39,782 nucleotides of DNA. Source: Beijerinckia mobilis. GTDB taxonomy: Bacteria > Pseudomonadota > Alphaproteobacteria > Rhizobiales > Beijerinckiaceae. The position numbers were made by a program, and so were the translations under genes. Every line of letters begins with the position of its first letter. Position 1 is the first letter of the stretch. Where the stretch lies: contig NZ_JQJH01000026.1 in the NCBI RefSeq assembly GCF_000745425.1, forward strand, positions 1-39,782, in the 5' to 3' direction. Shown in pieces: positions 29,094 to 37,051 of this stretch. The notes below the pieces were generated by a model. That model was given only the letters and a program-made list of their open reading frames with translations, ran no database searches and had not been told where the DNA came from.

Positions 29094-32000
29094 ATGACGG
29101 AAGACGATACTCGCACCAAGTCTCAGTATCGGCTTGATTTGATCTACGCATGGCCTCGCTTCTGGGTGCCGCAGGATGGCACAATCGATTTGTCAGATGC
29201 TGGCTTTTTGCATAACCCAATGGAAAACCAAGCTCAATCACGTGGCCCTGTGCAACTAGCAGCCCTTCAGGACTGGAAGGCCCTCATCCTTCTCGGTGAA
29301 CCAGGCATAGGTAAGTCCACTACGCTGAAGGAGGAAGCGGAACGCGTGGCGGTGTTCTCTTCCAATAGCGACATTGTCTCCATCTACATTGATCTGCGCG
29401 ACTTTTCCAGTGAGACGCTCCTGTACCACCGCGTGTTTGAAAGTGAGCAGTTCACTGCTTGGAAGAACGGCAGATCGCATTTGTTCCTCCACCTCGACAG
29501 CCTCGATGAAGCCCTTTTACGCATCGACTCGATTGCAAATTTACTCGCCTCTGAACTGCTAACGACACCAACAGAGCGTATGTCGATCCGCATTGCTTGT
29601 CGCACGGCGGTATGGCCGGCCGATACACTGGGGACTGCGCTGAGAAATATATGGGGTGAGGCTTCAAGAGTATTCGAACTAGCTCCACTCCGTCGACAGG
29701 ACCTCCTCGTTGCCCTGGAGACCCATGGCATAGTCATCGAAGACTTTATGCGGGCGTTGTTTGCGGCTCAAGCGGTTCCCTTTGCCATCAAACCTTTGAC
29801 GCTCAAAATGCTTCTGAGGATCTATCAGCAGGGGGGTAACCTTCCAAATAGTAGTATCGATCTTTATGAGAGAGGATGCCTCGCGCTCTGCGAGGAACAG
29901 AACAAGAGTCGGCGCGATTCAGGGCGGCATGGAAGACTCAACCCGAGGCAGCGAATGCGTCTAGCTGGACGGATCGCGGCAGCTACGATTTTCGGCAACG
30001 GCTTTGCAGTCTGGAGAGGCCCTGAAATTGACTGTGCCAGTGAAGATATCCCGATATCCACGCTTTCTGGTCACCATGAAGAGGGTGAGTTGCTCACGTT
30101 TAATGTGACCGATGATGACTTGCGTGAGGTGCTTGATACGGGATTATTCAGCTCTCGCGGTGAGGGTCGCATGGGTTGGGCCCACCAAGGCTATGGTGAG
30201 TTTCTCGCGGCGTTCTATCTTTTCAAGCGAAACGTGCCGTCGGAAACCATGTTAAAGGTGTTGCTCCATCCCGCGGGCGGCCTGATCCCACAGCTTTCAG
30301 TTGTTGCAGCATGGGCGGCATCGTTGAGTCGTGGGGTGCGCGCAGCGCTAATCACCAAGGACCCGGTAGTTCTTCTGCGGGGGGACCTGTCGAGATGGAG
30401 CACCGATGAGAGAGCGTCACTGGTGAGATCGCTGCTCGACTCTATCGAAAACAAACAGTTTACCGCGTCGCCGTTCAGCAATGCCGAGGGCTACACGAAG
30501 CTGAATCACCCAGGCCTAGCTGACCAGCTCCGACCGATCATCACCGACCAGCAGCTAGGCGCTATGACACGCCGCGTTGGAATTTTTATCGCTGAAAAAT
30601 GCAGACTTACGGAATTGCAGTCAGAACTTCTGCAAGTAGCGTTGGATGCCGGCGATCATCCTGACGTCCGGGCCCTGGCCGTATCAGCGCTAAAATATTG
30701 CGGTGACGTCAGTGTTCCGGACCTCGTTCGTCCACTGACAACCGGTGATGAGGGACCTGATCCTCGCGACAACATTAAAGGCAGCACTCTCGACCTGCTA
30801 TGGCCGAACCATATGAGTGCGGCCGAACTATTCTCGCTACTGACACCACCATCGGTCGAGAATCATTTTGGCGCTTACGCGCTCTTTCGGAGGACATTGC
30901 CGGACACTCTGAAGACATCCGATCTGTTGCCAGCGCTCAGTTGGGCCAGTCAATTGATCACACAGACTGGACCATGTGACAGCTCCCAGGATCGGACTTT
31001 AGCAGATGCCATCATGTTTAAGGCATGGCAGGTGTTCGATGATTCGGAGCTGACGCGACCCTTCCTTGATCATATTGCTCTCCGGCTGCGCCAGTACGGC
31101 GACCTGTGTCATGGAAGTGACTGTAAGGATCGGGACACCTTCATGAATGGCCTGCGCGCTGATGTTGACCGGCGCCGTCAATTTCTACTGGCTGTTTGTG
31201 CTGGTGCACTCGATCGGACCGAAGCTCAGTCTTATAAGCACGTCCAATTGCTCATCGAAGCCGACCTGGAATGGCTTCTCGACATTTCACCAGGCGGGTC
31301 ACGGCCGGTAGCAGGCCTTAATCTCGAAACCCTGTGCAATTTTATCGAGTGCGTCTTTGTTTGTGAGAATCTCGCTCATTCCGAGGCGCTTCATGCTGCC
31401 GCTGAGCTGTGGCCCGTGTTGCGGTCGCGATATGCCTTTTGGTTCGAGGGTGTGTGCCTGGATTCCCCAGAAGTAGCGCAAATCCGGGCCCAGCAGGAGC
31501 AATTACATGCAATCATGAACGATCGTCCCCCTCCCATAGTGCCTGACCTATCCAACAAAATTCTGACACAGTTGACGGAGGCCGAAGCCGGTCGCTGGCA
31601 GGCTTGGTGGAAGCTGATCTGCTACTTGAAGTTGACACCAGAGAGCCGAGGATGGGGAGACGAGCTCGACTATTTCATCACGGCAATGCCTGGCTGGGGC
31701 GATGCCAATGAGCCTCTTCGGCACCGGATCGTTGTTTCCGCCGAACGTTATTTGATTGAGGCGGAGACCAGCATTGATGACTGGCTTGGGCATAATCCGA
31801 TGCCCATCTTTCGAAGTGACGTCGCCGGTTTGAGGGCATTTATTCTGTTGAAGCAGGAGTCGCCCGAAGATTATGATAGAATTACAAAAGAGATTTGGCA
31901 GAAATGGGCACCGGTGATTGTCGGGCTTCCACGGCACGCGGTGATTGATCACTCACCCGACATAGCCCACATCTTGGCAGACGCGTTGAGGCATGCGCCA

Positions 32001-33362
32001 GCAGAGTTTGTCGGTGCTGTTCGAACAATCATTAGACATGAACGGGATAGAATACGGGCGCTCGACGTCACGCCGTCGCCTGGGTCGCCATTCTTTATCC
32101 TTCATGATCTGGACGGATGCTGGAACAACGGTCTACTCAAGGATGCCATCTATGACGAACTCCGTAATCCGGATAACACACCTGAAGAGTTTACTGCCTT
32201 GTTGGATACTCTTTTGAAGGCGGGAGTCGAGCAAGCCCTCGATTGTGCTGTCGATTTGCTGGCAGAGTTGGGACCTTCCACGCGTGACCGAAGCCTTGCG
32301 ATTGCGGATGTGCTGTTACGCCGCGCAGCGGCCCGTGCGTGGCCGGTCCTATGGGCGACCATAGTGTCTGACGATGACTTCGCCCGAAATGTGCTTTCCC
32401 ATGTGGCCGAACACTTCAGTTTCGGTACGCCCTTTTACGCTGATTTAAGCGAGCGCGAGATTGGAAATCTCTATGTCCTGATGATGCGGCTTTTCCCGCG
32501 GGATGATGACACCGAGTGCACAACAGGGTTCATGGGAACCCTAGAATCGATCGGATATCTGCGTGACGGCGCTCCTCGCTATCTGGCTGGTCTGGGCACT
32601 GAGGACGCTGTCAAAGTATTAAGTGAACTTATTGCCGACCACACGGAGTTTGGCGGTTTGGCTCACGAATTAAGCTTGGCCGAGCGCACTATGCGCATTA
32701 TGACTTGGTCGCCGATGACACCGAAAGAAGTGCTCGCACTAACCGACAAGCCAGATTTGCAATTGGTGACATCCCCTTCGGATCTTTGTCAAGTTCTGGT
32801 CGCGGCGCTTGAGAAGTATGGCACGGCTCTTCACGGTGCTCAGACTCCCGTCAGGGACCTTTGGGATCGACAGGACGGTAAGGATACTTTTCGTCCTATT
32901 GACGAGAATGCACTATCCGATGTCATCACGCGTTTTCTGCAGACTGAATTGGGTACCGCTGGAATTTTCGCCAATCGCGAAGTCGAGGTTAGCCGCGCGC
33001 CGGGTGCACCAATTGGGCGGCGCACAGACATATTGATCAATGCCGTTCGTCGGCGCGACGACGGCAAGCAATTTGACCCCATCACCGCTGTTATCGAAAC
33101 CAAAGGCTGCTGGAACGACGAATTGTTCACGGCGATTGAGGGCCAGCTGTTCCGAGAGTATATGGTCCGACTGAGAGCGCAGGTTGGCCTCTATCTCGTC
33201 GGATGGTTCGACACAGCCAAATGGGACAGTAAAGACAGCCGCCTCAAACGCGTGCCGACAATGACGATCGAAGAAGCTAAGGTGCGGCTCGACCGCCAGG
33301 CCGCAGAGCTTCCCGAAGGTTTCATCGTGCGGCCGGTTATCATCGATTGCCGCGTTCCCTGA
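29094..33362 (+). CDS. NACHT STAND NTPase with C-terminal PD-(D/E)xK-like nuclease, candidate defence protein
   Basis: 1422 aa from the ATG at 29094, which has GAGGG 7 bases upstream; an in-frame ATG at 29049 has no such site. NACHT signatures: Walker A GEPGIGKST (residues 68-76), Walker B LFLHLDSLDEA (130-140) and WAHQGYGEFLAAFYL (from 362), the motif that closes NACHT modules. Residues about 400-1200 are helical and Leu-rich, compatible with HEAT/TPR-like sensor repeats. The C-terminus has D1312 (RRTDILI), E1335-T-K1337 (AVIETKGCW) and a following EGQLFREYMVRLRAQ helix, a PD-(D/E)xK nuclease pattern. Bacterial NACHT and Avs proteins sense phage products and trigger an effector; here the effector seems to be C-terminal. 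Role in defence is inference from architecture and neighbours. Confidence 0.85.
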   Translation: MTEDDTRTKSQYRLDLIYAWPRFWVPQDGTIDLSDAGFLHNPMENQAQSRGPVQLAALQDWKALILLGEPGIGKSTTLKEEAERVAVFSSNSDIVSIYIDLRDFSSETLLYHRVFESEQFTAWKNGRSHLFLHLDSLDEALLRIDSIANLLASELLTTPTERMSIRIACRTAVWPADTLGTALRNIWGEASRVFELAPLRRQDLLVALETHGIVIEDFMRALFAAQAVPFAIKPLTLKMLLRIYQQGGNLPNSSIDLYERGCLALCEEQNKSRRDSGRHGRLNPRQRMRLAGRIAAATIFGNGFAVWRGPEIDCASEDIPISTLSGHHEEGELLTFNVTDDDLREVLDTGLFSSRGEGRMGWAHQGYGEFLAAFYLFKRNVPSETMLKVLLHPAGGLIPQLSVVAAWAASLSRGVRAALITKDPVVLLRGDLSRWSTDERASLVRSLLDSIENKQFTASPFSNAEGYTKLNHPGLADQLRPIITDQQLGAMTRRVGIFIAEKCRLTELQSELLQVALDAGDHPDVRALAVSALKYCGDVSVPDLVRPLTTGDEGPDPRDNIKGSTLDLLWPNHMSAAELFSLLTPPSVENHFGAYALFRRTLPDTLKTSDLLPALSWASQLITQTGPCDSSQDRTLADAIMFKAWQVFDDSELTRPFLDHIALRLRQYGDLCHGSDCKDRDTFMNGLRADVDRRRQFLLAVCAGALDRTEAQSYKHVQLLIEADLEWLLDISPGGSRPVAGLNLETLCNFIECVFVCENLAHSEALHAAAELWPVLRSRYAFWFEGVCLDSPEVAQIRAQQEQLHAIMNDRPPPIVPDLSNKILTQLTEAEAGRWQAWWKLICYLKLTPESRGWGDELDYFITAMPGWGDANEPLRHRIVVSAERYLIEAETSIDDWLGHNPMPIFRSDVAGLRAFILLKQESPEDYDRITKEIWQKWAPVIVGLPRHAVIDHSPDIAHILADALRHAPAEFVGAVRTIIRHERDRIRALDVTPSPGSPFFILHDLDGCWNNGLLKDAIYDELRNPDNTPEEFTALLDTLLKAGVEQALDCAVDLLAELGPSTRDRSLAIADVLLRRAAARAWPVLWATIVSDDDFARNVLSHVAEHFSFGTPFYADLSEREIGNLYVLMMRLFPRDDDTECTTGFMGTLESIGYLRDGAPRYLAGLGTEDAVKVLSELIADHTEFGGLAHELSLAERTMRIMTWSPMTPKEVLALTDKPDLQLVTSPSDLCQVLVAALEKYGTALHGAQTPVRDLWDRQDGKDTFRPIDENALSDVITRFLQTELGTAGIFANREVEVSRAPGAPIGRRTDILINAVRRRDDGKQFDPITAVIETKGCWNDELFTAIEGQLFREYMVRLRAQVGLYLVGWFDTAKWDSKDSRLKRVPTMTIEEAKVRLDRQAAELPEGFIVRPVIIDCRVP

Positions 33363-33497
33363 AGCACCAGTGCCGCGTCTTAGGTGAAGATGTCGTAGAC
33401 CGGCAACTCACGCGATGAAGTCATTCCATTTCGCGGGAAGCGTCCGTAATTTTTATCTGCATCATGCGATCGAAATGAATTTGAATGTCGACCGGCA

Positions 33498-34145
33498 ATG
33501 ACAATTACCTCTGAGTTTCTCGTTGCGCTGGCTCACGCGGCCGAGATTTCACCCGGTGAAAGAACGATCCCCTGGCCGTCACCAGGCGCGCCTGGTGGAT
33601 TCGTCACCTTTGCGAATTTCGCCGAGTGGCAAAAAATCATATGCGGCTTTCGTCTCGCGTCCGGCGTGCCTCACGACATGGTGGATTTATTCGATCGCGC
33701 GCTTAAGCTCTATCTCGCCGCGTGGCTAGATTTCGATCTTGTTGTTGCTGGTGAGATGGCAGCTTTCGCAGCCCTCGAACACAGCCTACGTGATCGCTAC
33801 CTTAACTCCTTTCGTCAACGACACATGGAAAAGGTCATCGCACGCGCCAAAAGAGAAAAGCGAGAGCCGATGCTCAATGAAAATTTCCGTCATGATTCTG
33901 TGAAGCTTTCCGATCTTTTACAGCACATGCATCAACACGATAAACTCACAGATGACCTGTTACCTTGCATCCGCAAATATGGTGGCAGTGTTATGCGGCG
34001 GCTAACAGACAAAGGCAGTCCTGCCCTCGCCGAATTGCGTAATGACAGGGCACATGGAAACCCGTTTGGAAGTGAGTATCAATCCGGCTTGCTCGAGCTC
34101 ATACGTGATCTCATCGAATACGCCTATCGGGATAGAATTCGTTGA
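33498..34145 (+). CDS. HEPN-type protein beside the NACHT gene (215 aa)
   Basis: Mostly helical. AFAALEHSLRDRYLNSF (about residues 89-105) and ELRNDRAHGNPFGS (179-192) form the HEPN pattern, with R181-N-x-x-x-H186 matching the R-x4-6-H RNase motif. Many HEPN proteins are toxin-like RNases in defence systems. It follows the NACHT gene by 135 bases on the same strand and may be an accessory or separate effector. The first 60 residues (WPSPGAPGGFVTFANFAEWQ) are not assigned. Confidence 0.65.
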   Translation: MTITSEFLVALAHAAEISPGERTIPWPSPGAPGGFVTFANFAEWQKIICGFRLASGVPHDMVDLFDRALKLYLAAWLDFDLVVAGEMAAFAALEHSLRDRYLNSFRQRHMEKVIARAKREKREPMLNENFRHDSVKLSDLLQHMHQHDKLTDDLLPCIRKYGGSVMRRLTDKGSPALAELRNDRAHGNPFGSEYQSGLLELIRDLIEYAYRDRIR

Positions 34146-34146
34146 T

Positions 34147-34665
34147 TCAGAACTGAAACTCGGGAAAACGATCTTTTACGAGGGGGATCACGAACGTTAA
34201 AAAGCACGAGGCCAATCCGTAGAGGCTAATAGTCTCGCTTGGATGATCGTCTGACGACGCCTTGACGTACAGTGGCATCAGATTGCTTGCAGATTTTGTA
34301 TAGATAGGCCGGTGATCAGCATGGGCATAGCCGAGCGTATAGCTCTCCATGTGGACGAGCCGGTTGAGGGCAAATTGGTATTTCTCAATCCAAACACCAG
34401 GATCATTTTCTGAAATATTCACTTGATTATTGGTAATAGCTGGAAACTCTTCCTTTTCGAAACTACAGATTTGATTCACACGTCGTGCGTGAAAAGCAAA
34501 TTCGAGCACATCCATTGTAAGGTCCTCGATGAAGGAAGGTGTCCATTCGCTCGGGAAGACTGACCCCGTAAAGGCTACGATACGCAGCGCTTTCGTTCGC
34601 GCCGCCTTAATATGAAGTTCGCAGATACGCCGTTCGATGGGCATGCCTAGGTCTTCTCTTGCCAT
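34147..34665 (-). CDS. Unknown protein convergent with the HEPN gene (172 aa)
   Basis: No family recognised. The protein is helical and soluble, with a segment LTMDVLEFAFHARRVNQICS that might be part of a HEPN-like or four-helix fold, and a hydrophobic C-terminal stretch (YGLASCFLTFVIPLV). GGGG lies 6 bases before the ATG at 34665; an alternative start is the in-frame ATG at 34644. It ends 1 base from the HEPN gene's stop, tail to tail. This tight packing suggests that it belongs to the same cassette. Confidence 0.6.
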   Translation of the reverse strand: MAREDLGMPIERRICELHIKAARTKALRIVAFTGSVFPSEWTPSFIEDLTMDVLEFAFHARRVNQICSFEKEEFPAITNNQVNISENDPGVWIEKYQFALNRLVHMESYTLGYAHADHRPIYTKSASNLMPLYVKASSDDHPSETISLYGLASCFLTFVIPLVKDRFPEFQF

Positions 34666-34716
34666 AACTACCCCCGCACCCCCGCCATTCTCTGCGATAT
34701 ATTCCGCGCCGGCGAA

Positions 34717-34977
34717 TTAATCTGCTCCATCCGGCACCAATCGGATTAACAGTCTCACGCCAAACCAAAGGGTGAAACCCGTACCAACGCATAAGCCAAA
34801 GAGTGCCGCAGAAATGAATTCTAATAGTGCTGATGGGTCCCTGTTCGGCAATTTCAGGAGTGCCCAGAAGGCGGAATAGAAAACTGTCATGGTGACTACC
34901 CCGCCAGCAACCAGCGTGGCCACAGTGCCAATGACCAATTTCCCGATGATCCAGAAAATTCTGACCACCTGATTCAT
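34717..34977 (-). CDS. Small two-pass membrane protein coupled to repressor C (86 aa)
   Basis: Two long hydrophobic stretches, about residues 8-40 (IFWIIGKLVIGTVATLVAGG...) and 52-78 (FISAALFGLCVGTGFTLWFG), joined by a short polar loop. Its start overlaps the stop of the XRE repressor as ATGA, so it is made together with the repressor in the lysogen. The arrangement repeats that of module D (3594-4860), though the sequences differ. No family recognised. Confidence 0.7.
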   Translation of the reverse strand: MNQVVRIFWIIGKLVIGTVATLVAGGVVTMTVFYSAFWALLKLPNRDPSALLEFISAALFGLCVGTGFTLWFGVRLLIRLVPDGAD

Positions 34978-35210
34978 CGCTTCCGCAGCCGCACCCCGGG
35001 TCCTTCTCCATTTTCTTCCACGAAGATCACGCCGGCCGCTTCGAGGGCTTGGCGGATGGCTATGATTGTGGAGACACGTGTTTCCGAAAGCTCGCCTGTC
35101 ATTCTTTCCAAGCGCTTTATGGTTTCGACAGAGATGCCGGCGGCATTGGCGAGTGCTGCCTGTTCCATTCGGACCATCGCTCTGGCGGCGCGAAGCTGTT
35201 CAGCGGTCAA
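34974..35210 (-). CDS. Small XRE-family phage repressor-type regulator (module C)
   Basis: 78 aa from a TTG at 35210 (LTAEQLRAARAMVRMEQAAL), chosen because the paralogue at 3594 begins at the same place (MISSEQIRAARALL). A longer frame to 35291 would run through its own operators and promoter. HTH: MEQAALANAAGISVETIKRL. The shared tail is VIFVEENGEGPGVRLRKR. A promoter with TTGAAA and TATAAG lies upstream on the same strand, overlapped by repeats that the protein probably binds. Confidence 0.85.
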   Translation of the reverse strand: MTAEQLRAARAMVRMEQAALANAAGISVETIKRLERMTGELSETRVSTIIAIRQALEAAGVIFVEENGEGPGVRLRKR

Positions 35211-35211
35211 T

Positions 35212-35291
35212 TTGCACCTAAAGTGTAAAATATTATCTTTCAGGTGTTGACACCTTAAATGCCTTATAATACCCGTCAGGTGTAATTTCAA
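35212..35291. promoter_or_regulatory. Operator and promoter region of immunity module C
   Basis: Perfect inverted repeat AGGTGT-TG-ACACCT (35242-35255), an imperfect palindrome TTGCACCTAAAGTGTAA (35212-35228) and a half-site AGGTGTAA (35279-35286) share the half-site TTACACCT. Leftward promoter: TTGAAA (35291-35286) and TATAAG (35268-35263), 17 bases apart, reading into the XRE gene. On the plus strand TTGACA (35247-35252) and TATAAT (35265-35270) are seen but only 12 bases apart, so the rightward promoter pairing is uncertain. Confidence 0.75.
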
Positions 35292-35310
35292 TCATTGTAC
35301 GGTTCTTTCA

Positions 35311-35439
35311 ATGCCGAACCCCACATTTCCGGCAAACGCTCGAACTTTGCCGACTTCCTGCCTGTCCAATCCTGTCCGACCTTCACCCCGTTCCCAGGCC
35401 GAAGAGCTTGAGGCTCTCCGGCAGAAGGAGGAGCGCTGA
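35311..35439 (+). CDS. Small first gene of rightward early operon (42 aa)
   Basis: ATG at 35311, 20 bases beyond the operator region, in the cro-like position. The product MPNPTFPANARTLPTSCLSN ends in a charged helix (QAEELEALRQKEER). Its 3' end carries the AAGGAGGAG that serves as ribosome-binding site for the next gene. No family recognised. Confidence 0.5.
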   Translation: MPNPTFPANARTLPTSCLSNPVRPSPRSQAEELEALRQKEER

Positions 35440-35440
35440 C

Positions 35441-35728
35441 ATGCCGACCAATCTGCCGCCGCGCGCGGAGCCTCACCTCGAAGATGATTGCGGGCCTCTC
35501 GAAGCCATCGGCTTGACGCTCTTCTTCCTCGGCGGATGCGCCTGGTATGGGGCCCGGATCGCTCTCGCGTTTGTAATGGCACTACCGGGCCTCGCCCTCG
35601 ATCGGGATGTGCACGCCGGCCTCGCCACAATTGCCCGCTCGTGGCTCGCGTGCCGCTGCCTCCGGCTCGCGGCTTGGCTCATCAATGCTGCCGTACATCT
35701 GAAGGAGGGGAACAATGCCGGCGAATGA
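35441..35728 (+). CDS. Small membrane-associated early protein (95 aa)
   Basis: ATG at 35441 just after AAGGAGGAGCGCTGAC, a strong ribosome-binding site. A hydrophobic segment GLTLFFLGGCAWYGARIALA followed by FVMALPGL (about residues 24-51) suggests one or two membrane passes; a second weaker one is near 70-85. Function unknown. Confidence 0.65.
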   Translation: MPTNLPPRAEPHLEDDCGPLEAIGLTLFFLGGCAWYGARIALAFVMALPGLALDRDVHAGLATIARSWLACRCLRLAAWLINAAVHLKEGNNAGE

Positions 35729-35939
35729 AACCCCGCCAACATTGCTTTCCGCAATCGACTCGGTTACCCGCGCTGCGAAGCTCACGGACGGCGCGTTCAT
35801 GGCGGCGCAATGGATGGAAGCCGGCATGGAGCGGGATGCCCTGTCGGCGATACTCGACACCATTTCGGACACTCTGAAATCAGTAAACCAGACGCTGGCG
35901 GCTCTGCAGGAGAAGGAGGTCGCCAATGCCTGTCTATAA
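35715..35939 (+). CDS. Unknown early protein (74 aa)
   Basis: Overlaps the previous gene by 14 bases. Helical, soluble, with SVTRAAKLTDGAFMAAQWME and a C-terminal helix SVNQTLAALQEKEVANA. No family recognised. It is part of an operon of five small genes leading to the replication protein. Confidence 0.6.
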   Translation: MPANETPPTLLSAIDSVTRAAKLTDGAFMAAQWMEAGMERDALSAILDTISDTLKSVNQTLAALQEKEVANACL

Positions 35940-36159
35940 TCTCGATGGCATCATCGATCTGGAAGAGCGGATCGAGTTCGCTCTCGGACTGGTGCGCGCT
36001 GGTGAGCTTTCTTCCCGGGAAATCGAAACAAACGAGACCACACAGGTCTTCGCAGCGATCTTTGATGCCATCTGGACCAAGCTCAAGCCGATCTCGGATG
36101 CCCTGGAGCGTGAAGAGAGGAAGATGGCTGCTGCCAACAATGGAGGCAATACGCGATGA
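35926..36159 (+). CDS. Unknown early protein (77 aa)
   Basis: Overlaps the previous gene by 14 bases; GGAGAAGGAGG precedes its ATG. Acidic and helical (DLEERIEFALGLVRAGELSS) with a basic end. No family recognised. Overlaps the next gene as ATGA. Confidence 0.6.
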   Translation: MPVYNLDGIIDLEERIEFALGLVRAGELSSREIETNETTQVFAAIFDAIWTKLKPISDALEREERKMAAANNGGNTR

Positions 36160-36347
36160 GTCTCGCTGTCATTGTCAAAGCCTTGTTGGATCAGGGCTGC
36201 ATGGCTGAACAGATCGCGGCGGCTGTTCTTGCCGACGAGCAGGCGAGGGAAGCACGCCGGGCGCGCCTGCGGGAAGCCAATGCCGAATGCCAACGCCGCA
36301 CAAGGGAACGCGATCGGGCCGCTGATCATGGAGGTGACAGGCTATGA
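36156..36347 (+). CDS. Small helical early protein (63 aa)
   Basis: MSLAVIVKALLDQGCMAEQI followed by AAAVLADEQAREARRARLRE is nearly the same as the IS-interrupted gene at 2690 in module D. It is also similar to the first 50 residues of the next gene, which suggests an internal duplication of a small N-terminal domain. Coupled to both neighbours by ATGA overlaps. Function unknown, possibly DNA binding by its basic helix. Confidence 0.65.
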   Translation: MSLAVIVKALLDQGCMAEQIAAAVLADEQAREARRARLREANAECQRRTRERDRAADHGGDRL

Positions 36348-37051
36348 GCTATGAGGCCATTGCCACGACCATGTTGAATGAAGGTTGCACGGCGGGGCAG
36401 ATCGTGGCGACGATTACGGCCATAGAGCGCGCGGAAGAACGTGCCAAGGCAGCCAAGCGGGAGAAGGAGGCCGAGAAGAAGCGGCATCAACGTGCCCGGG
36501 CCAAGGGTCTGTCCCCTGTTGTCCCGGGGACATCCGGGGACCCTTCCCCTGATAAAGAAAGGTCCCCCACACCCCCTAAAGAAAATAACCCTAACCAATC
36601 CCCCTCTCTCCCGGCGCGCCTGCCGGCGGATTTCGAGATTTCCGGGGAAGACCAGGCGTTCGGCGCGGCCGAAGGCCTGACCGAAGCCGAGATCAATCGC
36701 GCTGTCGAGGATATGCGGCTTTGGGCGGCCGAAGCCGTTGGCGAGAAGGCTTTGCGACAGGACTGGCACGCCACAGCCAGGCGGTTCATGCGCCGTGATG
36801 CCGACGCCAAGCGTGCCGGTAAGGGCAGGGTCCCTGAGAAAGGCGCGAAACGGTTCGATTTCCCGCCGGTAAGGGAAACGCTCGCAAAGGGCACGCCGCC
36901 GCTTGTCCACGTCAAACACGATTCCCCGCAAGGCGACGCCTGGGCGGCATGGTGGCGCGTGACGAAGGGTGGATCACCGCCGATGGATCGGGCAGGAGGC
37001 TGGCATTTCCCGGCAGAATGGCCGCCGGATCGGAAAACCGAATGCGGCTGA
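36344..37051 (+). CDS. Phage replication protein, DnaT/O-like (235 aa)
   Basis: N-terminal MSYEAIATTMLNEGCTAGQI domain, then a Lys/Arg/Glu helix (REKEAEKKRHQRARAKG), a Pro-rich linker (residues about 60-85), and a domain LPADFEISGEDQAFGAAEGL...DWHATARRFMRRDA. The last is the pattern of the DnaT-like C-terminus found in many phage replication proteins (G-L..........DW.a..r.w.r). It is the last gene of the early operon of module C. The C-terminal 60 residues (AWWRVTKGGSPPMDRAGGWH) are not assigned. Confidence 0.72.
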   Translation: MSYEAIATTMLNEGCTAGQIVATITAIERAEERAKAAKREKEAEKKRHQRARAKGLSPVVPGTSGDPSPDKERSPTPPKENNPNQSPSLPARLPADFEISGEDQAFGAAEGLTEAEINRAVEDMRLWAAEAVGEKALRQDWHATARRFMRRDADAKRAGKGRVPEKGAKRFDFPPVRETLAKGTPPLVHVKHDSPQGDAWAAWWRVTKGGSPPMDRAGGWHFPAEWPPDRKTECG

